9,981 nucleotides of DNA. It comes from Bacteroidota bacterium. Lineage in GTDB: Bacteria; Bacteroidota; Bacteroidia; Chitinophagales; Chitinophagaceae. The DNA lies in the NCBI GenBank assembly GCA_947461015.1, contig CANHIR010000062.1, positions 1 to 9,981 of the forward strand. Reading direction: 5' to 3'. Shown here piece by piece: positions 1-7,522 of this stretch (position 1 is the first letter of the stretch; each line of letters starts with the position of its first letter). Under the pieces are notes generated by a model that was given only the letters and a program-made list of their open reading frames with translations, made no database searches and was not told the DNA's origin. Both the position numbers and the translations under genes were made by a program.

Positions 1-1162
1 CAGTATCCACACGACCAATCATGTCGGTATTTAAATCGGCAGTTGTTTTTTCCAAAGGGAATATAGGGTGTTCTGAATAGTATTGAGAACCCCATAAGCC
101 TTTCTCTTCGCCACTTACTGTCATAAATACAATGGTACGTCTTGGACTTTTTCCTTTTTTTGCAGCTGCAGCAAAAGCTTCAGCCATTTGCATTACACCT
201 ACTGTTCCAGAACCATCGTCGTCTGCGCCATACCAAATAACATTTCCTCTTTTACCTAAGTGATCATAGTGACCAGTTAAAAATAAGTATTCGTCTTTTT
301 TATCGGTACCTGGTAACATAGCAATGACATTGCTACTTTCTAGGTTATCTGTTTTTTTAGTAGCTACTAATGTAACATCAGCGGCAAAGTCACCTTTTGT
401 AATTCCACCTAATTCGGCAACAGTTTTACCTTGTTTTGCTAAAATGGTATTTGCCAAATTAACAGAAACATTGGCCATTAAAAAACCCGCACCATCATTC
501 TTTTTCAAGTACATGTTTCCTTTTGTTTCAGTTGGAGTTTTACGAGGGAAGCTTTCAGAAACAACTAATAAGCCTGCAGCACCTTTTGTAGTAGCAGCAC
601 GCATTTTTGCCATTGGAGAAGCAGGATTTGAATTAAATGCACGGTTACCACCTTGACCCATTGTTGGCATTCCTGCACTGCTGCCTTCCAAAATAAGCAC
701 CAATTTGCCTTTCACATCTAAGCCTGCATAATCATTAATTCCTTTTGCATCATCTACAATACCATATCCTGCAAATACCACATTTGAATAGTCCCATTTG
801 CCATTAGAAATAGTTTGTAGCGAAAAGTTAAAATCTTTATCCCATTCAAAAGAAGTTCCATTTACGAAAATACCCTTAGCTGTTAAATTATCTTGATAAA
901 CAGGGTAGGTTTGTTGGTAGCTTGTTCCATTACCTGGCAACAATCCCATTCTTTTAAATTCACTTTCAATATAAGCAGCAGCCTTCTTTTGTCCAGGACT
1001 TGCTGTTTCACGACCTTCCATTTCGGCACTCGCAATTACTGATAACTTTTCTTTTAAAGCTTCTGCAGTAATTACATTGCTAAATTTTGTAAGTTCTTTT
1101 CCTTTTTGTGCAAAAGAAATAGTGCTTATAAAAAGCATTAAAACCCAAATTAATTTCTTCAT
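1..1162 (-). CDS. M28-family zinc metallopeptidase with inserted PA-like domain (partial, C-terminus off window)
   Basis: Secreted peptidase of the M28 (aminopeptidase Y/S-like) family, expected to cleave N-terminal residues from peptides in the periplasm or outside the cell. 387 residues are visible from the ATG at 1162; the frame is still open at the left edge. Residues 1-19 form a signal peptide ending in SFAQ. Residues about 120-275 look like the protease-associated (PA) domain often inserted in this family. The catalytic domain follows, with GHYDHLG (H298, D300), GADDDGSG (D315, bridging-metal Asp), SGEEKGLWGS (E352 general base, E353 ligand) and NTDMIGR (D380 ligand). The last zinc-ligand His expected in the family would lie beyond the window. 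The gene follows rpiB by 35 bp on the same strand and may be co-transcribed. I see no strong promoter in that gap. Family assignment is secure; substrate is unknown. Confidence 0.93.
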   Translation of the reverse strand, partial: MKKLIWVLMLFISTISFAQKGKELTKFSNVITAEALKEKLSVIASAEMEGRETASPGQKKAAAYIESEFKRMGLLPGNGTSYQQTYPVYQDNLTAKGIFVNGTSFEWDKDFNFSLQTISNGKWDYSNVVFAGYGIVDDAKGINDYAGLDVKGKLVLILEGSSAGMPTMGQGGNRAFNSNPASPMAKMRAATTKGAAGLLVVSESFPRKTPTETKGNMYLKKNDGAGFLMANVSVNLANTILAKQGKTVAELGGITKGDFAADVTLVATKKTDNLESSNVIAMLPGTDKKDEYLFLTGHYDHLGKRGNVIWYGADDDGSGTVGVMQMAEAFAAAAKKGKSPRRTIVFMTVSGEEKGLWGSQYYSEHPIFPLEKTTADLNTDMIGRVDT

Positions 1163-1197
1163 GTAATTGATTTTTTTAAAACGGTTAAATTAATAAA

Positions 1198-1653
1198 TTA
1201 AGAACAAGCAATTTTATTCACCCTATTTTGATGTCTACCACCTTCGTAAGTAGTAGTCATAAATTTTTCAATCATTTCTTTTGCTGCTTCCAAACTTACA
1301 AAACGAGCTGGTATGCAAATCATATTTGCGTCATTGTGCAAGCGGGTTAATTCAGCTACTTCCGTTAGCCAACATAAGCCAGCACGGATACCTGCGTGTT
1401 TGTTGGCAGTCATAGCTACACCATTGGCACTTCCACAAAATAAAATACCAAAACATGCTTCACCGCTTTCAACACTGGCTGCAGTTGGATGTGCAAAATC
1501 GGGATAGTCAACTGAATCACTATTGAATGTGCCAAAGTCTTTAACCGAATATCCTTTTAATTCCAACCAAGATTTTACCTGTGCTTTATATTCCACACCT
1601 GCGTGGTCGGCGCCCATTGCAATTGGTTTTGTAACATCAAATACAAATGACAT
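1198..1653 (-). CDS. rpiB: Ribose-5-phosphate isomerase B
   Basis: Cytoplasmic enzyme interconverting ribose 5-phosphate and ribulose 5-phosphate in the non-oxidative pentose phosphate pathway. The 151-residue length is normal for RpiB. Visible family motifs are GADHAG (14-19) near the N-terminus, DYPDFA (49-54), the active-site loop with the catalytic cysteine in LFCGSANGVAM (C73), TRLHNDANM with the conserved histidine (H106), and GGRHQNRVNKI near the C-terminus (H141, R144, phosphate-binding region). The phosphate/anion loop reads GSANGVAM rather than the GTGIGMSI common in proteobacterial enzymes. Some RpiB/LacAB relatives act on other sugar phosphates such as allose 6-phosphate, so the exact substrate is inferred. 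The gene lies 43 bp downstream of tatC and 35 bp upstream of the M28 peptidase gene, all on one strand. Confidence 0.95.
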   Translation of the reverse strand: MSFVFDVTKPIAMGADHAGVEYKAQVKSWLELKGYSVKDFGTFNSDSVDYPDFAHPTAASVESGEACFGILFCGSANGVAMTANKHAGIRAGLCWLTEVAELTRLHNDANMICIPARFVSLEAAKEMIEKFMTTTYEGGRHQNRVNKIACS

Positions 1654-1696
1654 ACAATAATTTATTTTATTTTTTTATAATTATATCCGCTATCTA

Positions 1697-2551
1697 TTAA
1701 TCCCACTCTTTTTCATCCTCTTTTTGCATTGCTTTATAAGCCCATCTTGAAACAAAGATGCTGAATTCAAATAATGAATAAAGAGGAATAAACACAATAG
1801 TTTGACTATACCAATCAGGGCTTGGTGTTATAAATGCAGAAACTACTAAAATAACAACCACCGCATATTTCCTTGTTTTAGATAAAAAATTAGGAGTAAT
1901 CAACCCAATTTTTGTAAGTAAAAAAACAATTACTGGCATTTCAAATGCAATTCCACAACCCAATATCAAATTTGTAAGATTGTCTAAATAGTCGGCAAAG
2001 GTTGGTATAGTGGTTACAATATTTTTAGTGCCCAATTGAAAACTTGCTAAGAAATTAAAAGTAAAAGGCCCTAGCACGAAAAATCCAAAAGCGGCACCTA
2101 AAAAGAAAAAAAAGGAAACCCAAAAAATGGCAAACCTTGTGTTTTTAACTTCTTTTTCCTTTAATGCGGGTTTAATGAATCTCCATATTTGCCAGAATAC
2201 AAATGGGAAAGCAATAATAATACCTCCCACCATAGCCATACTAATGGCACTTAAAAATTGACCTCCAAACGTGGTGCTTTGTAATTGCACTTTAACGGGT
2301 GGCATACACAAGGAATCTCCAATGTGCAACCAATGTCCAAAGTTGCAAAATCCACGATAAGTAATAAAATCTGGGCTTAGTGGACCTGTTATGATATTGT
2401 CCATGATCCAGTCCCTGTATATAAAAAGTACAATAGCGGCAATTAAAATGGAAGATAAGGATCTAACAATCGTACCTCTTAATACTTCGAGATGATCAAT
2501 AAAGGACATCTCTGAATTTTCACTCTTCTTAAATCTATCAAAAATTGCCAT
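1697..2551 (-). CDS. tatC: Sec-independent (twin-arginine) protein translocase subunit TatC
   Basis: Inner-membrane receptor of the Tat pathway, which recognises twin-arginine signal peptides and, with TatA, exports folded proteins. 284 residues with about six hydrophobic segments (roughly 33-48, 97-121, 138-162, 192-212, 228-243, 248-267). Conserved signatures are the cytoplasmic N-terminal FIDHLEVLR (17-25), which forms part of the signal-peptide site; FWQIWRFIKPALKEKE (119-134) at the second helix; GIAFEMPV (200-207); and ITPSPDWYSQ (241-250). The first periplasmic loop is longer than in E. coli and contains C69 and C82. The ATG at 2551 gives a basic N-terminal tail; an internal ATG at 2509 (M15) just before FIDHLE is an alternative start. 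No tatA is in the window, so the partner must be elsewhere. It follows the CNNM/CorC gene by 71 bp. Confidence 0.97.
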   Translation of the reverse strand: MAIFDRFKKSENSEMSFIDHLEVLRGTIVRSLSSILIAAIVLFIYRDWIMDNIITGPLSPDFITYRGFCNFGHWLHIGDSLCMPPVKVQLQSTTFGGQFLSAISMAMVGGIIIAFPFVFWQIWRFIKPALKEKEVKNTRFAIFWVSFFFFLGAAFGFFVLGPFTFNFLASFQLGTKNIVTTIPTFADYLDNLTNLILGCGIAFEMPVIVFLLTKIGLITPNFLSKTRKYAVVVILVVSAFITPSPDWYSQTIVFIPLYSLFEFSIFVSRWAYKAMQKEDEKEWD

Positions 2552-2580
2552 GTAAATAATTCAATGAGGGCTAAAGTTAA

Positions 2581-2605
2581 GGCTTCTGAAGCAAAAAGGG
2601 AAGCC
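2581..2605 (-). other. Possible RNA hairpin between the CNNM/CorC gene and tatC
   Basis: GGCTTC at 2581-2586 and GAAGCC at 2600-2605 can form a 6-bp stem with a 13-nt loop. The loop itself holds another GAAGC (2588-2592) that could pair with the left arm instead, so two alternative pairings exist. No T-tract follows on the minus strand, so it is not a standard intrinsic terminator. It may mark a processing or attenuation point, or may be chance. Confidence 0.3.
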
Positions 2606-2622
2606 ATTTTATCAAAATAGTT

Positions 2623-3855
2623 TTAACGGATTTTTATTTTCACCTTTTCAATCCTAGTATCGCTTACCGCTAACACTTCGGCATCAAAATGAGCTAAATT
2701 AATGCGTGTTTTCACCTTCGGAATGGCCTCGTGGCAATGTATTAAATATCCACTTAATGTTTCTGAGTTTTCGGCGCCAAATTCAATATTGTATTTCTCG
2801 GTTAAGTAATCCAATTCCAAACGGCCACTAAATATATATTCCTTTTCAGATAGCTTTTTTTCAATTAACTCTTGCTCATCATACTCGTCGTCGATTTCTC
2901 CAAAAATCTCCTCTAATACATCTTCCATAGTTACAATCCCGGCAGTCCCTCCAAATTCATCAACCACCCATGCAATACTTTTTCTCTTTTTGGAGAAAAG
3001 ATTAATTAAATCAGACGCATTCATACTTTCCGGCACCAAAATAATTGGATGAATAATGGATGCAATATTTTTAGGCTTTTGAAATAAATCCAATTGATGA
3101 ACATACCCTACAATGGTATCTAATGTGTCCTCATATACCACCAACTTACTTAATTTGGTCTCAACAAATATGGACCTTAGTGCTTCTATAGAGGTGTTCA
3201 ATTCAACACCAATAATTTCTGTTCTGGGTACTAAACATTCTCTAATTTTAATTTCTGCTAAGCTTAGTGCATTTTCAAACAAATCCGTATTTAAGTCTTG
3301 TTGTTCAGGATGCTCAATATTTTGTTGCACAAAATGAGCTAAGTCCACTTTTGAAAAAGCTTCTTTTTTATTTACCACTTTTACTTGTAAAAAAGTACTT
3401 AGAAACCACTGCGCTAAGCTTACTAAAATTTTTGTTAAAGGACTAAATAGAATATGAAAAAATTGAGCAATATAGGCAAAACGAGCAATCATTGTGCTTG
3501 CTCTTGCTTTAAAAATTGCTTTGGGAATTAGCTCTCCAATAAATAATATCACCATTGTCGATAATACAGTATTGCCCAATAAGATAGCATAACTACCTAA
3601 ATTTTCTGGCCAAATATAAGTATCAAGCAACTGTTCAAATAAGATACCAAAAACGACTAAGGAAATATTCAAACCAATTAAACAAGTGCTAATAAATTGA
3701 GTAGGCGCTTGCAAAAATTTCGCAATAATTAAACCTGCTGGGTCACCGTTTTTCTTTTTTAATTCAAGGCTTAATCTATTGGCACTAACAAAACCAATCT
3801 CGTATCCCGAGAAAAAACCAATTAAAATTAAAGAAGCAATGATAGCGAAAATCAT
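2623..3855 (-). CDS. CNNM (DUF21)-CBS-CorC/HlyC transmembrane protein, GldE-like
   Basis: Inner-membrane protein of the CNNM/CorC family, whose studied members act in Mg2+ (and Co2+) transport; in Bacteroidota relatives include GldE, linked to gliding motility. The order of parts is: a DUF21 membrane domain (about 1-150) with the motif SGYEIGFVSANRL (16-28) and GELIPKAIFKARAS (107-120); a linker with RECLVPRTEI (205-214, the usual MVPR site) leading into a CBS pair (about 205-320); the hallmark VVDEFGGTAGIVTMEDVLEE (297-316) followed by IFGEIDDEYD (317-326); and a C-terminal CorC_HlyC domain (about 335-408). The length of 410 residues is usual. CBS pairs in this family bind ATP-Mg. It lies 26 bp downstream of lptC on the same strand. 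Old 'hemolysin' names for this family are misleading. The sequence cannot separate a Mg2+ efflux role from a GldE-type role. Confidence 0.92.
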   Translation of the reverse strand: MIFAIIASLILIGFFSGYEIGFVSANRLSLELKKKNGDPAGLIIAKFLQAPTQFISTCLIGLNISLVVFGILFEQLLDTYIWPENLGSYAILLGNTVLSTMVILFIGELIPKAIFKARASTMIARFAYIAQFFHILFSPLTKILVSLAQWFLSTFLQVKVVNKKEAFSKVDLAHFVQQNIEHPEQQDLNTDLFENALSLAEIKIRECLVPRTEIIGVELNTSIEALRSIFVETKLSKLVVYEDTLDTIVGYVHQLDLFQKPKNIASIIHPIILVPESMNASDLINLFSKKRKSIAWVVDEFGGTAGIVTMEDVLEEIFGEIDDEYDEQELIEKKLSEKEYIFSGRLELDYLTEKYNIEFGAENSETLSGYLIHCHEAIPKVKTRINLAHFDAEVLAVSDTRIEKVKIKIR

Positions 3856-3881
3856 AGTTAAATATTTGCTTTAATATACAA

Positions 3882-4466
3882 TTATAAACCTGTAGTATCT
3901 GAAATTATAGCAAAGCTATTGGATTGAGGTTTAAAAATTTTAATATCTGATAAGTCTTGGTTTGCTTCAAATCCTAAGCCATAAATTTTAGAAATTGGAT
4001 TATGTTGCTTTACAACCACTTCTTTGTCTGTGTGAAATTTACTGGTATTTTGATCCCAGTACATTTCTTTACACCATAAAGTATCTCCCATTACATTGTA
4101 AATAATCACATCTCCTTTCAAAAAAAATTTATTTTCTTCCTGTATATATTTAGCGTAATTCGCGCTAAGTTTACTTTCCACCTTTGCGCTATCTTTAAAA
4201 AAATCTACTTTAATTGTATTCGGAAACTCAACCATCTGTCCACTATCTAATAAATATTTTTTCATGATGGGGGCAATCACTTTTGCACTCATTTTGCCAT
4301 CCCCGCTCATGTATATAGACACATCTTTGCCTATGTCAATTCCTCCAGCACTATCATTTAATGCTTTCACTTCATTGATATTATTTTCACAAGCAAGCAT
4401 AAAAAAGCAGCTACATAGTATGGTAACTGCTAAATTATATTTTTTATGAATAAAATGATTAATCAT
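3882..4466 (-). CDS. lptC: LPS export ABC transporter periplasmic component LptC (lipoprotein type)
   Basis: Component of the Lpt bridge that carries lipopolysaccharide from the LptBFG inner-membrane extractor toward LptA and LptD. The start is taken as the ATG at 4466, whose ATGATTAA overlaps the stop of the upstream barrel gene by 8 bp and suggests translational coupling. A longer reading from a GTG at 4493 puts nine extra residues before a well-formed signal and is less likely. From 4466 the protein has 194 residues: basic HKK, a hydrophobic stretch, then MLAC (C26) as a somewhat atypical lipobox. E. coli LptC instead keeps a membrane helix; lipoprotein forms are usual in Bacteroidota. The remainder is beta-rich in LptC/OstA style, with SAKVIAP, VEFPNTIKVDFF and SKLSANYAKY followed by FLKGDVIIYN. 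The assignment rests on these patterns and on the envelope-gene context. Confidence 0.85.
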   Translation of the reverse strand: MINHFIHKKYNLAVTILCSCFFMLACENNINEVKALNDSAGGIDIGKDVSIYMSGDGKMSAKVIAPIMKKYLLDSGQMVEFPNTIKVDFFKDSAKVESKLSANYAKYIQEENKFFLKGDVIIYNVMGDTLWCKEMYWDQNTSKFHTDKEVVVKQHNPISKIYGLGFEANQDLSDIKIFKPQSNSFAIISDTTGL

Positions 4467-5841
4467 ATCTACGTTTATTAAACCATATATCACTTAAACT
4501 ATATCCAAAGCTAAATTGGAAAAAGTTTTCTTGATAACTATTCACATTGCTTCCTCTTTTACCAATTTGCAATGCCATGTTCAGCACAGAAAATTGATAA
4601 TCATAGGAACGATATTTTCTTATTGGAAATCCAGCACCAATAGAAAAGCTGGATACCTTTAAGCCATTTTGATCGATATTGATATAATCCTTACCTGTAT
4701 TAAATCCCGCACGATAAGTTACAGTAGACCAATAGTTTTCGTAGTCTAATGCATTGGGACAAAACTGTAAACACACTCTTGTCATATAAGCATCAGAAAG
4801 CAGATCCTTTTGGCCATAAAAACTATAATTGTTTTGCCAATTGGCTTTGTCAAATTCTAATCCAATCACCCATTGGTCATAAACACCGTTGTTGCTAATT
4901 TCTTTTTTATGAAAAGCGATACCGGCTGTATATTTCGCTGGTAATTTTATTTTTCCAATATTATTTTTAGACAAGGAAACGGTATCTAAATTTATTTCAG
5001 TTCCTGTTGTATAAGTACCTGTAGATCTTAATACATCTTGTTTGCCTGACATGGATTGATCCAATGTTGCCGTTGCACCGTAGCTTAAAGTATATTCAGT
5101 TTTATCAGTAGCAATTTTGTGTGCAGTTGATTTTAGTTTTATATCTCCCATTATGCCAACTTGAAAAAATACACCTCCAAATAATGTGTTTGTACTCGCA
5201 ATGGATTGATAAAATGCAGTGGAATCAACGTTGTATAAAAAGGATTTTACATTTTCAATTTTCTTTTTACCAAAATTGTATCCGGTATTAAATCCAACAC
5301 TAAAATGCTTCCAAGATTTACCAAAGCCTATAAATGCCTGGTTTAAACCTCCTTGTCCAATATAATTGTTAAAAAGGGTATCACCGGAAGCAATGGTCTT
5401 AGCTTCATTAATTGAATAGTTAATTTGGGTTAAGGGTCTTAATCCAAAAGCCATTCCAACTTTACTTGTTTTATCTATTGGCAGGCCTACTGCAACGTAA
5501 TTGGGAACAAAATAGTTGGAATTAAATTTTGATACTGGAGTTTGACTTCTAAGTGTATTGGTTGTTAAATTCATGCCTAGATCAAAAGTGGTCATGTATA
5601 AACTACCATAGGAAGCTGGGTTGTTGAAATTTAAGGATTGGCCAAAACTACCATTCATGCTTGAGGTATACGCAGCTGTAAAACCACCTAAACCCTGGCT
5701 AGTTACGTTTTGACTATTATAAACCTCGTTGCCTAATCCATATCTAGAAAACGGGGAATTGATTTGAGCTTTAGCAGGCAATAGAGAACAAACTAAAACG
5801 ATTGAGGGTATCAGCCTAAGTATTTTTTTCACAAATAGCAT
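4459..5841 (-). CDS. Putative outer-membrane beta-barrel protein (function unknown)
   Basis: A 460-residue protein with an N-terminal signal peptide (residues 1-25, ending AKA before Q26). The mature start NSPFSRYGLGN (28-38) is a phrase I recognise from conserved Bacteroidota outer-membrane proteins. The body alternates polar and hydrophobic residues with many aromatic and glycine positions (for example GQSLNFNNPASYG, VGLPIDKTSKVGMAFGLRPL), resembling FadL/PorV-like barrels that begin with an NPA motif. No enzymatic motif is visible. The start overlaps the end of coaX by 26 bp. The ATG at 5841 is preceded by AAGGA, one of few SD-like sites here, but a GTG at 5832 would give an equally typical signal (VKKILRL). 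The 3' end overlaps lptC by 8 bp. Tight coupling with lptC suggests an envelope role, possibly transport of a hydrophobic ligand; that is inference. Confidence 0.8.
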   Translation of the reverse strand: MLFVKKILRLIPSIVLVCSLLPAKAQINSPFSRYGLGNEVYNSQNVTSQGLGGFTAAYTSSMNGSFGQSLNFNNPASYGSLYMTTFDLGMNLTTNTLRSQTPVSKFNSNYFVPNYVAVGLPIDKTSKVGMAFGLRPLTQINYSINEAKTIASGDTLFNNYIGQGGLNQAFIGFGKSWKHFSVGFNTGYNFGKKKIENVKSFLYNVDSTAFYQSIASTNTLFGGVFFQVGIMGDIKLKSTAHKIATDKTEYTLSYGATATLDQSMSGKQDVLRSTGTYTTGTEINLDTVSLSKNNIGKIKLPAKYTAGIAFHKKEISNNGVYDQWVIGLEFDKANWQNNYSFYGQKDLLSDAYMTRVCLQFCPNALDYENYWSTVTYRAGFNTGKDYINIDQNGLKVSSFSIGAGFPIRKYRSYDYQFSVLNMALQIGKRGSNVNSYQENFFQFSFGYSLSDIWFNKRRYD

Positions 5842-6541
5842 AAAGTCCTTTAAATATTAAATTTTGGTCGGCAAATATCCTCTTTTTTAAGTGCTGCGCA
5901 AAATAACAAATGTCCCCGCCGGTTAATAGCACGTTAAAGTTGGCATATTTTTGTTCATAAGCCCCAATAATACCGTCTATTTCGGCAGCAATGCCCAAAA
6001 TTACCCCACTTAAAAGGTTGGTTTTGGTATCATAGCCTACTAAAGTAAACTCCGAGGAGGGGGTAATTAGGGGTAAAAGCGCTGTTTGTTCATGCATTGC
6101 TCTAAAGCGCATTTGCATTCCAGGCGAGATACTTCCTCCTAAAAACTGGTGCTTATTGTCTACGAAATTATAGGTAATGCAAGTTCCTAAAGAGATTGCA
6201 AGACTATGTTGATTGGGGTATTGGTCCACAGCTGCAGCCACAATGGCAAGGCGGTCTGCTCCAATGGTTTCTGGCTTCCCTACAGGGCTTGTAAAATTGA
6301 TCATAGAGCCGGGCCCTAATAAATGAAAATGCGTCTTTTCTGACAATAAGGTTTCAATGCTTTTGTCGTGGTGAATCACAGATGACAAAATAGACTTTAT
6401 AGGGCTCCATTTTTGTAAGAGTTCATCAATTTCTGCCGTATCTCCTTTTGATAGCACTACTACCTCCAACAACTCATTTTCTTTAAAAATGGCTGCTTTT
6501 AATCGGGTATTTCCAAAATCAAAACAAATGCTAATTGACAT
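5816..6541 (-). CDS. coaX: Type III pantothenate kinase
   Basis: Cytoplasmic enzyme phosphorylating pantothenate, the first step of coenzyme A synthesis; type III enzymes are not feedback-inhibited by CoA and need a monovalent cation. 241 residues, an acetate/sugar-kinase (ASKHA) fold. Seen motifs: DFGNTRLK (8-15, phosphate loop with catalytic-site Asp8), the pantothenate-binding GADR (94-97; D96 is the presumed base), SLGTCITYNF (117-126), GGSISPGMQMR (135-145) and TGGD (207-210). At residues 117-126 many family members have DxGTATT; here Ser117 stands in place of the Asp. It may be the first gene of the leftward operon, since a TAnnTTTG box lies just upstream. The 3' end overlaps the next gene by 26 bp. 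No type I coaA is seen here. Confidence 0.95.
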   Translation of the reverse strand: MSISICFDFGNTRLKAAIFKENELLEVVVLSKGDTAEIDELLQKWSPIKSILSSVIHHDKSIETLLSEKTHFHLLGPGSMINFTSPVGKPETIGADRLAIVAAAVDQYPNQHSLAISLGTCITYNFVDNKHQFLGGSISPGMQMRFRAMHEQTALLPLITPSSEFTLVGYDTKTNLLSGVILGIAAEIDGIIGAYEQKYANFNVLLTGGDICYFAQHLKKRIFADQNLIFKGLYAICEKNT

Positions 6542-6557
6542 AAATTTATTCTAAGCT

Positions 6558-6565
6558 CAAATTTA
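6558..6565 (-). promoter_or_regulatory. Candidate -7 promoter element of coaX
   Basis: TAAATTTG on the minus strand matches the Bacteroidota -7 consensus TAnnTTTG exactly. It ends 16 bp before the coaX start codon at 6541, giving a short leader. A TTG -33 box at the expected 17-23 nt spacing is not evident; that position is occupied by the inverted repeat at 6584-6603. AT-rich DNA yields such octamers by chance, so confidence is moderate. Confidence 0.45.
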
Positions 6566-6583
6566 AACCCTTTGTATCAAAGT

Positions 6584-6603
6584 TTGCCTAAAACAGTAGG
6601 CAA
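6584..6603. promoter_or_regulatory. Perfect 7+7 bp inverted repeat in the divergent coaX/glycosyltransferase gap
   Basis: TTGCCTA (6584-6590), a 6-nt spacer AAACAG, then TAGGCAA (6597-6603). It sits about 43 bp from each of the two divergent start codons and covers the expected -33 region of the candidate coaX promoter. It could be an operator for a dimeric regulator or an RNA stem-loop; no T-tract follows in either direction, so a terminator is unlikely. Role is inferred only from position and symmetry. Confidence 0.4.
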
Positions 6604-6646
6604 GTTGCAAAAGATTTCGGTTATTTGAGCAACAAATGAAAAGGAT

Positions 6647-7522
6647 ATGAAGATTGCCGGATTTACCATCATTAAAAATGCAGTGACCAATGATTTCCCA
6701 ATTGTGGAAGCCATAAAATCTATCCTACCTGTGGTGGATGAAATGATTGTTCTTATTGGTGACTCTACCGACGAAACCATTGCATTAATTGAATCTATTG
6801 GGGATCCAAAAATAAAAATACATCATTCGGTTTGGGATAAAAATTTGAGAAAGGGAGGAAGTGTACTTGCCGTAGAAACCAATAAAGCTTTTCAACTTAT
6901 TGACGAATCATTTACATGGGCTTTTTATATTCAGGGTGATGAAGTAGTGCATGAAAAATACCATCCTGCTATCTTAGCTGCTTGTGAAAAATATGAAAAA
7001 GACGAAGCAGTACAAGGTTTACTTTTTAATTACAAACATTTCTTTGGCACCTACGATTATGTGGGAGATAGTAGAAAGTGGTATGCACATGAAACGCGAA
7101 TTATTCGAAACAATAAATCCATTAGCGCCTATAAAGATGCACAAGGATTTAGAATTGGTAAATCGAAATTACCAGTAGCCGCAATGGATGCTTGCATTTA
7201 TCATTATGGCTGGGTAAAGAGCCCTGAACAAATGCGAAAAAAACAAAAAGAGAGTGCCACTTTTTGGAATGATGATACCAAAATGCAAGAAATAATTTCC
7301 AGTCCGGATTATTATGATTTTACAGGATTTGATTCACTTGAAAAATTTGCAGATACGCATCCAGCGGTGATGTTGGATCGCATACAAAGAAAAAATTGGA
7401 GCATTGATTTAGATATTTCAAAAAAGAATTTCACATTAAAAAACAGCGTTTTATATTACTTTGAAAAGTGGACCGGTATCAGACCTTTTGACTTTAGAAA
7501 TCATAATATAATTAGACCTTAA
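6647..7522 (+). CDS. GT2-like (GT-A fold) glycosyltransferase
   Basis: Probable cytoplasmic or membrane-associated transferase that moves a sugar from an activated donor; acceptor and donor are unknown. 291 residues, no signal peptide or membrane segment. The N-terminal KIAGFTIIKNA (2-12) is the first beta strand and nucleotide-binding loop typical of family 2. MIVLIGDSTDETIALIES (33-50) resembles the GSxDxT segment of such enzymes. FYIQGDEVVHE (93-103) takes the place of the metal/nucleotide DxD region, with D98 and E99 as the acidic pair. Further on, YKDAQGFRIG (162-171) and IYHYGWVKSPEQM (184-196), with H186 and GW, resemble a conserved C-terminal active-site part of Bacteroidota relatives. 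Start ATG at 6647 follows AAAAGGAT, too close for a standard ribosome site. Its stop overlaps the next gene's start as TAATG. Confidence 0.8.
   Translation: MKIAGFTIIKNAVTNDFPIVEAIKSILPVVDEMIVLIGDSTDETIALIESIGDPKIKIHHSVWDKNLRKGGSVLAVETNKAFQLIDESFTWAFYIQGDEVVHEKYHPAILAACEKYEKDEAVQGLLFNYKHFFGTYDYVGDSRKWYAHETRIIRNNKSISAYKDAQGFRIGKSKLPVAAMDACIYHYGWVKSPEQMRKKQKESATFWNDDTKMQEIISSPDYYDFTGFDSLEKFADTHPAVMLDRIQRKNWSIDLDISKKNFTLKNSVLYYFEKWTGIRPFDFRNHNIIRP

Noticed and set aside
324..656. Open frame of 110 codons on the plus strand
   Set aside because: It lies antisense within the M28 peptidase gene, whose motifs are clear; no recognisable protein features.
2572..2579. TAACTTTA as a tatC promoter element
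   Set aside because: One mismatch to TAnnTTTG and no TTG at the right spacing; not strong enough to list as a promoter.
4467..4493. Longer lptC start (GTG at 4493)
   Set aside because: It adds nine residues before a normal lipoprotein signal peptide, and the ATG at 4466 forms a typical coupling overlap with the upstream stop codon.
6620..6627. GTTATTTG as a -7 box for the plus-strand glycosyltransferase operon
   Set aside because: The first two positions do not fit TA and there is no correctly spaced -33 box, so the operon's promoter remains unidentified.
6577..6780. 67-codon minus-strand frame over the divergent gap and the start of the glycosyltransferase gene
   Set aside because: It is antisense to the conserved N-terminus of the glycosyltransferase and ends inside the control region; no supporting features.
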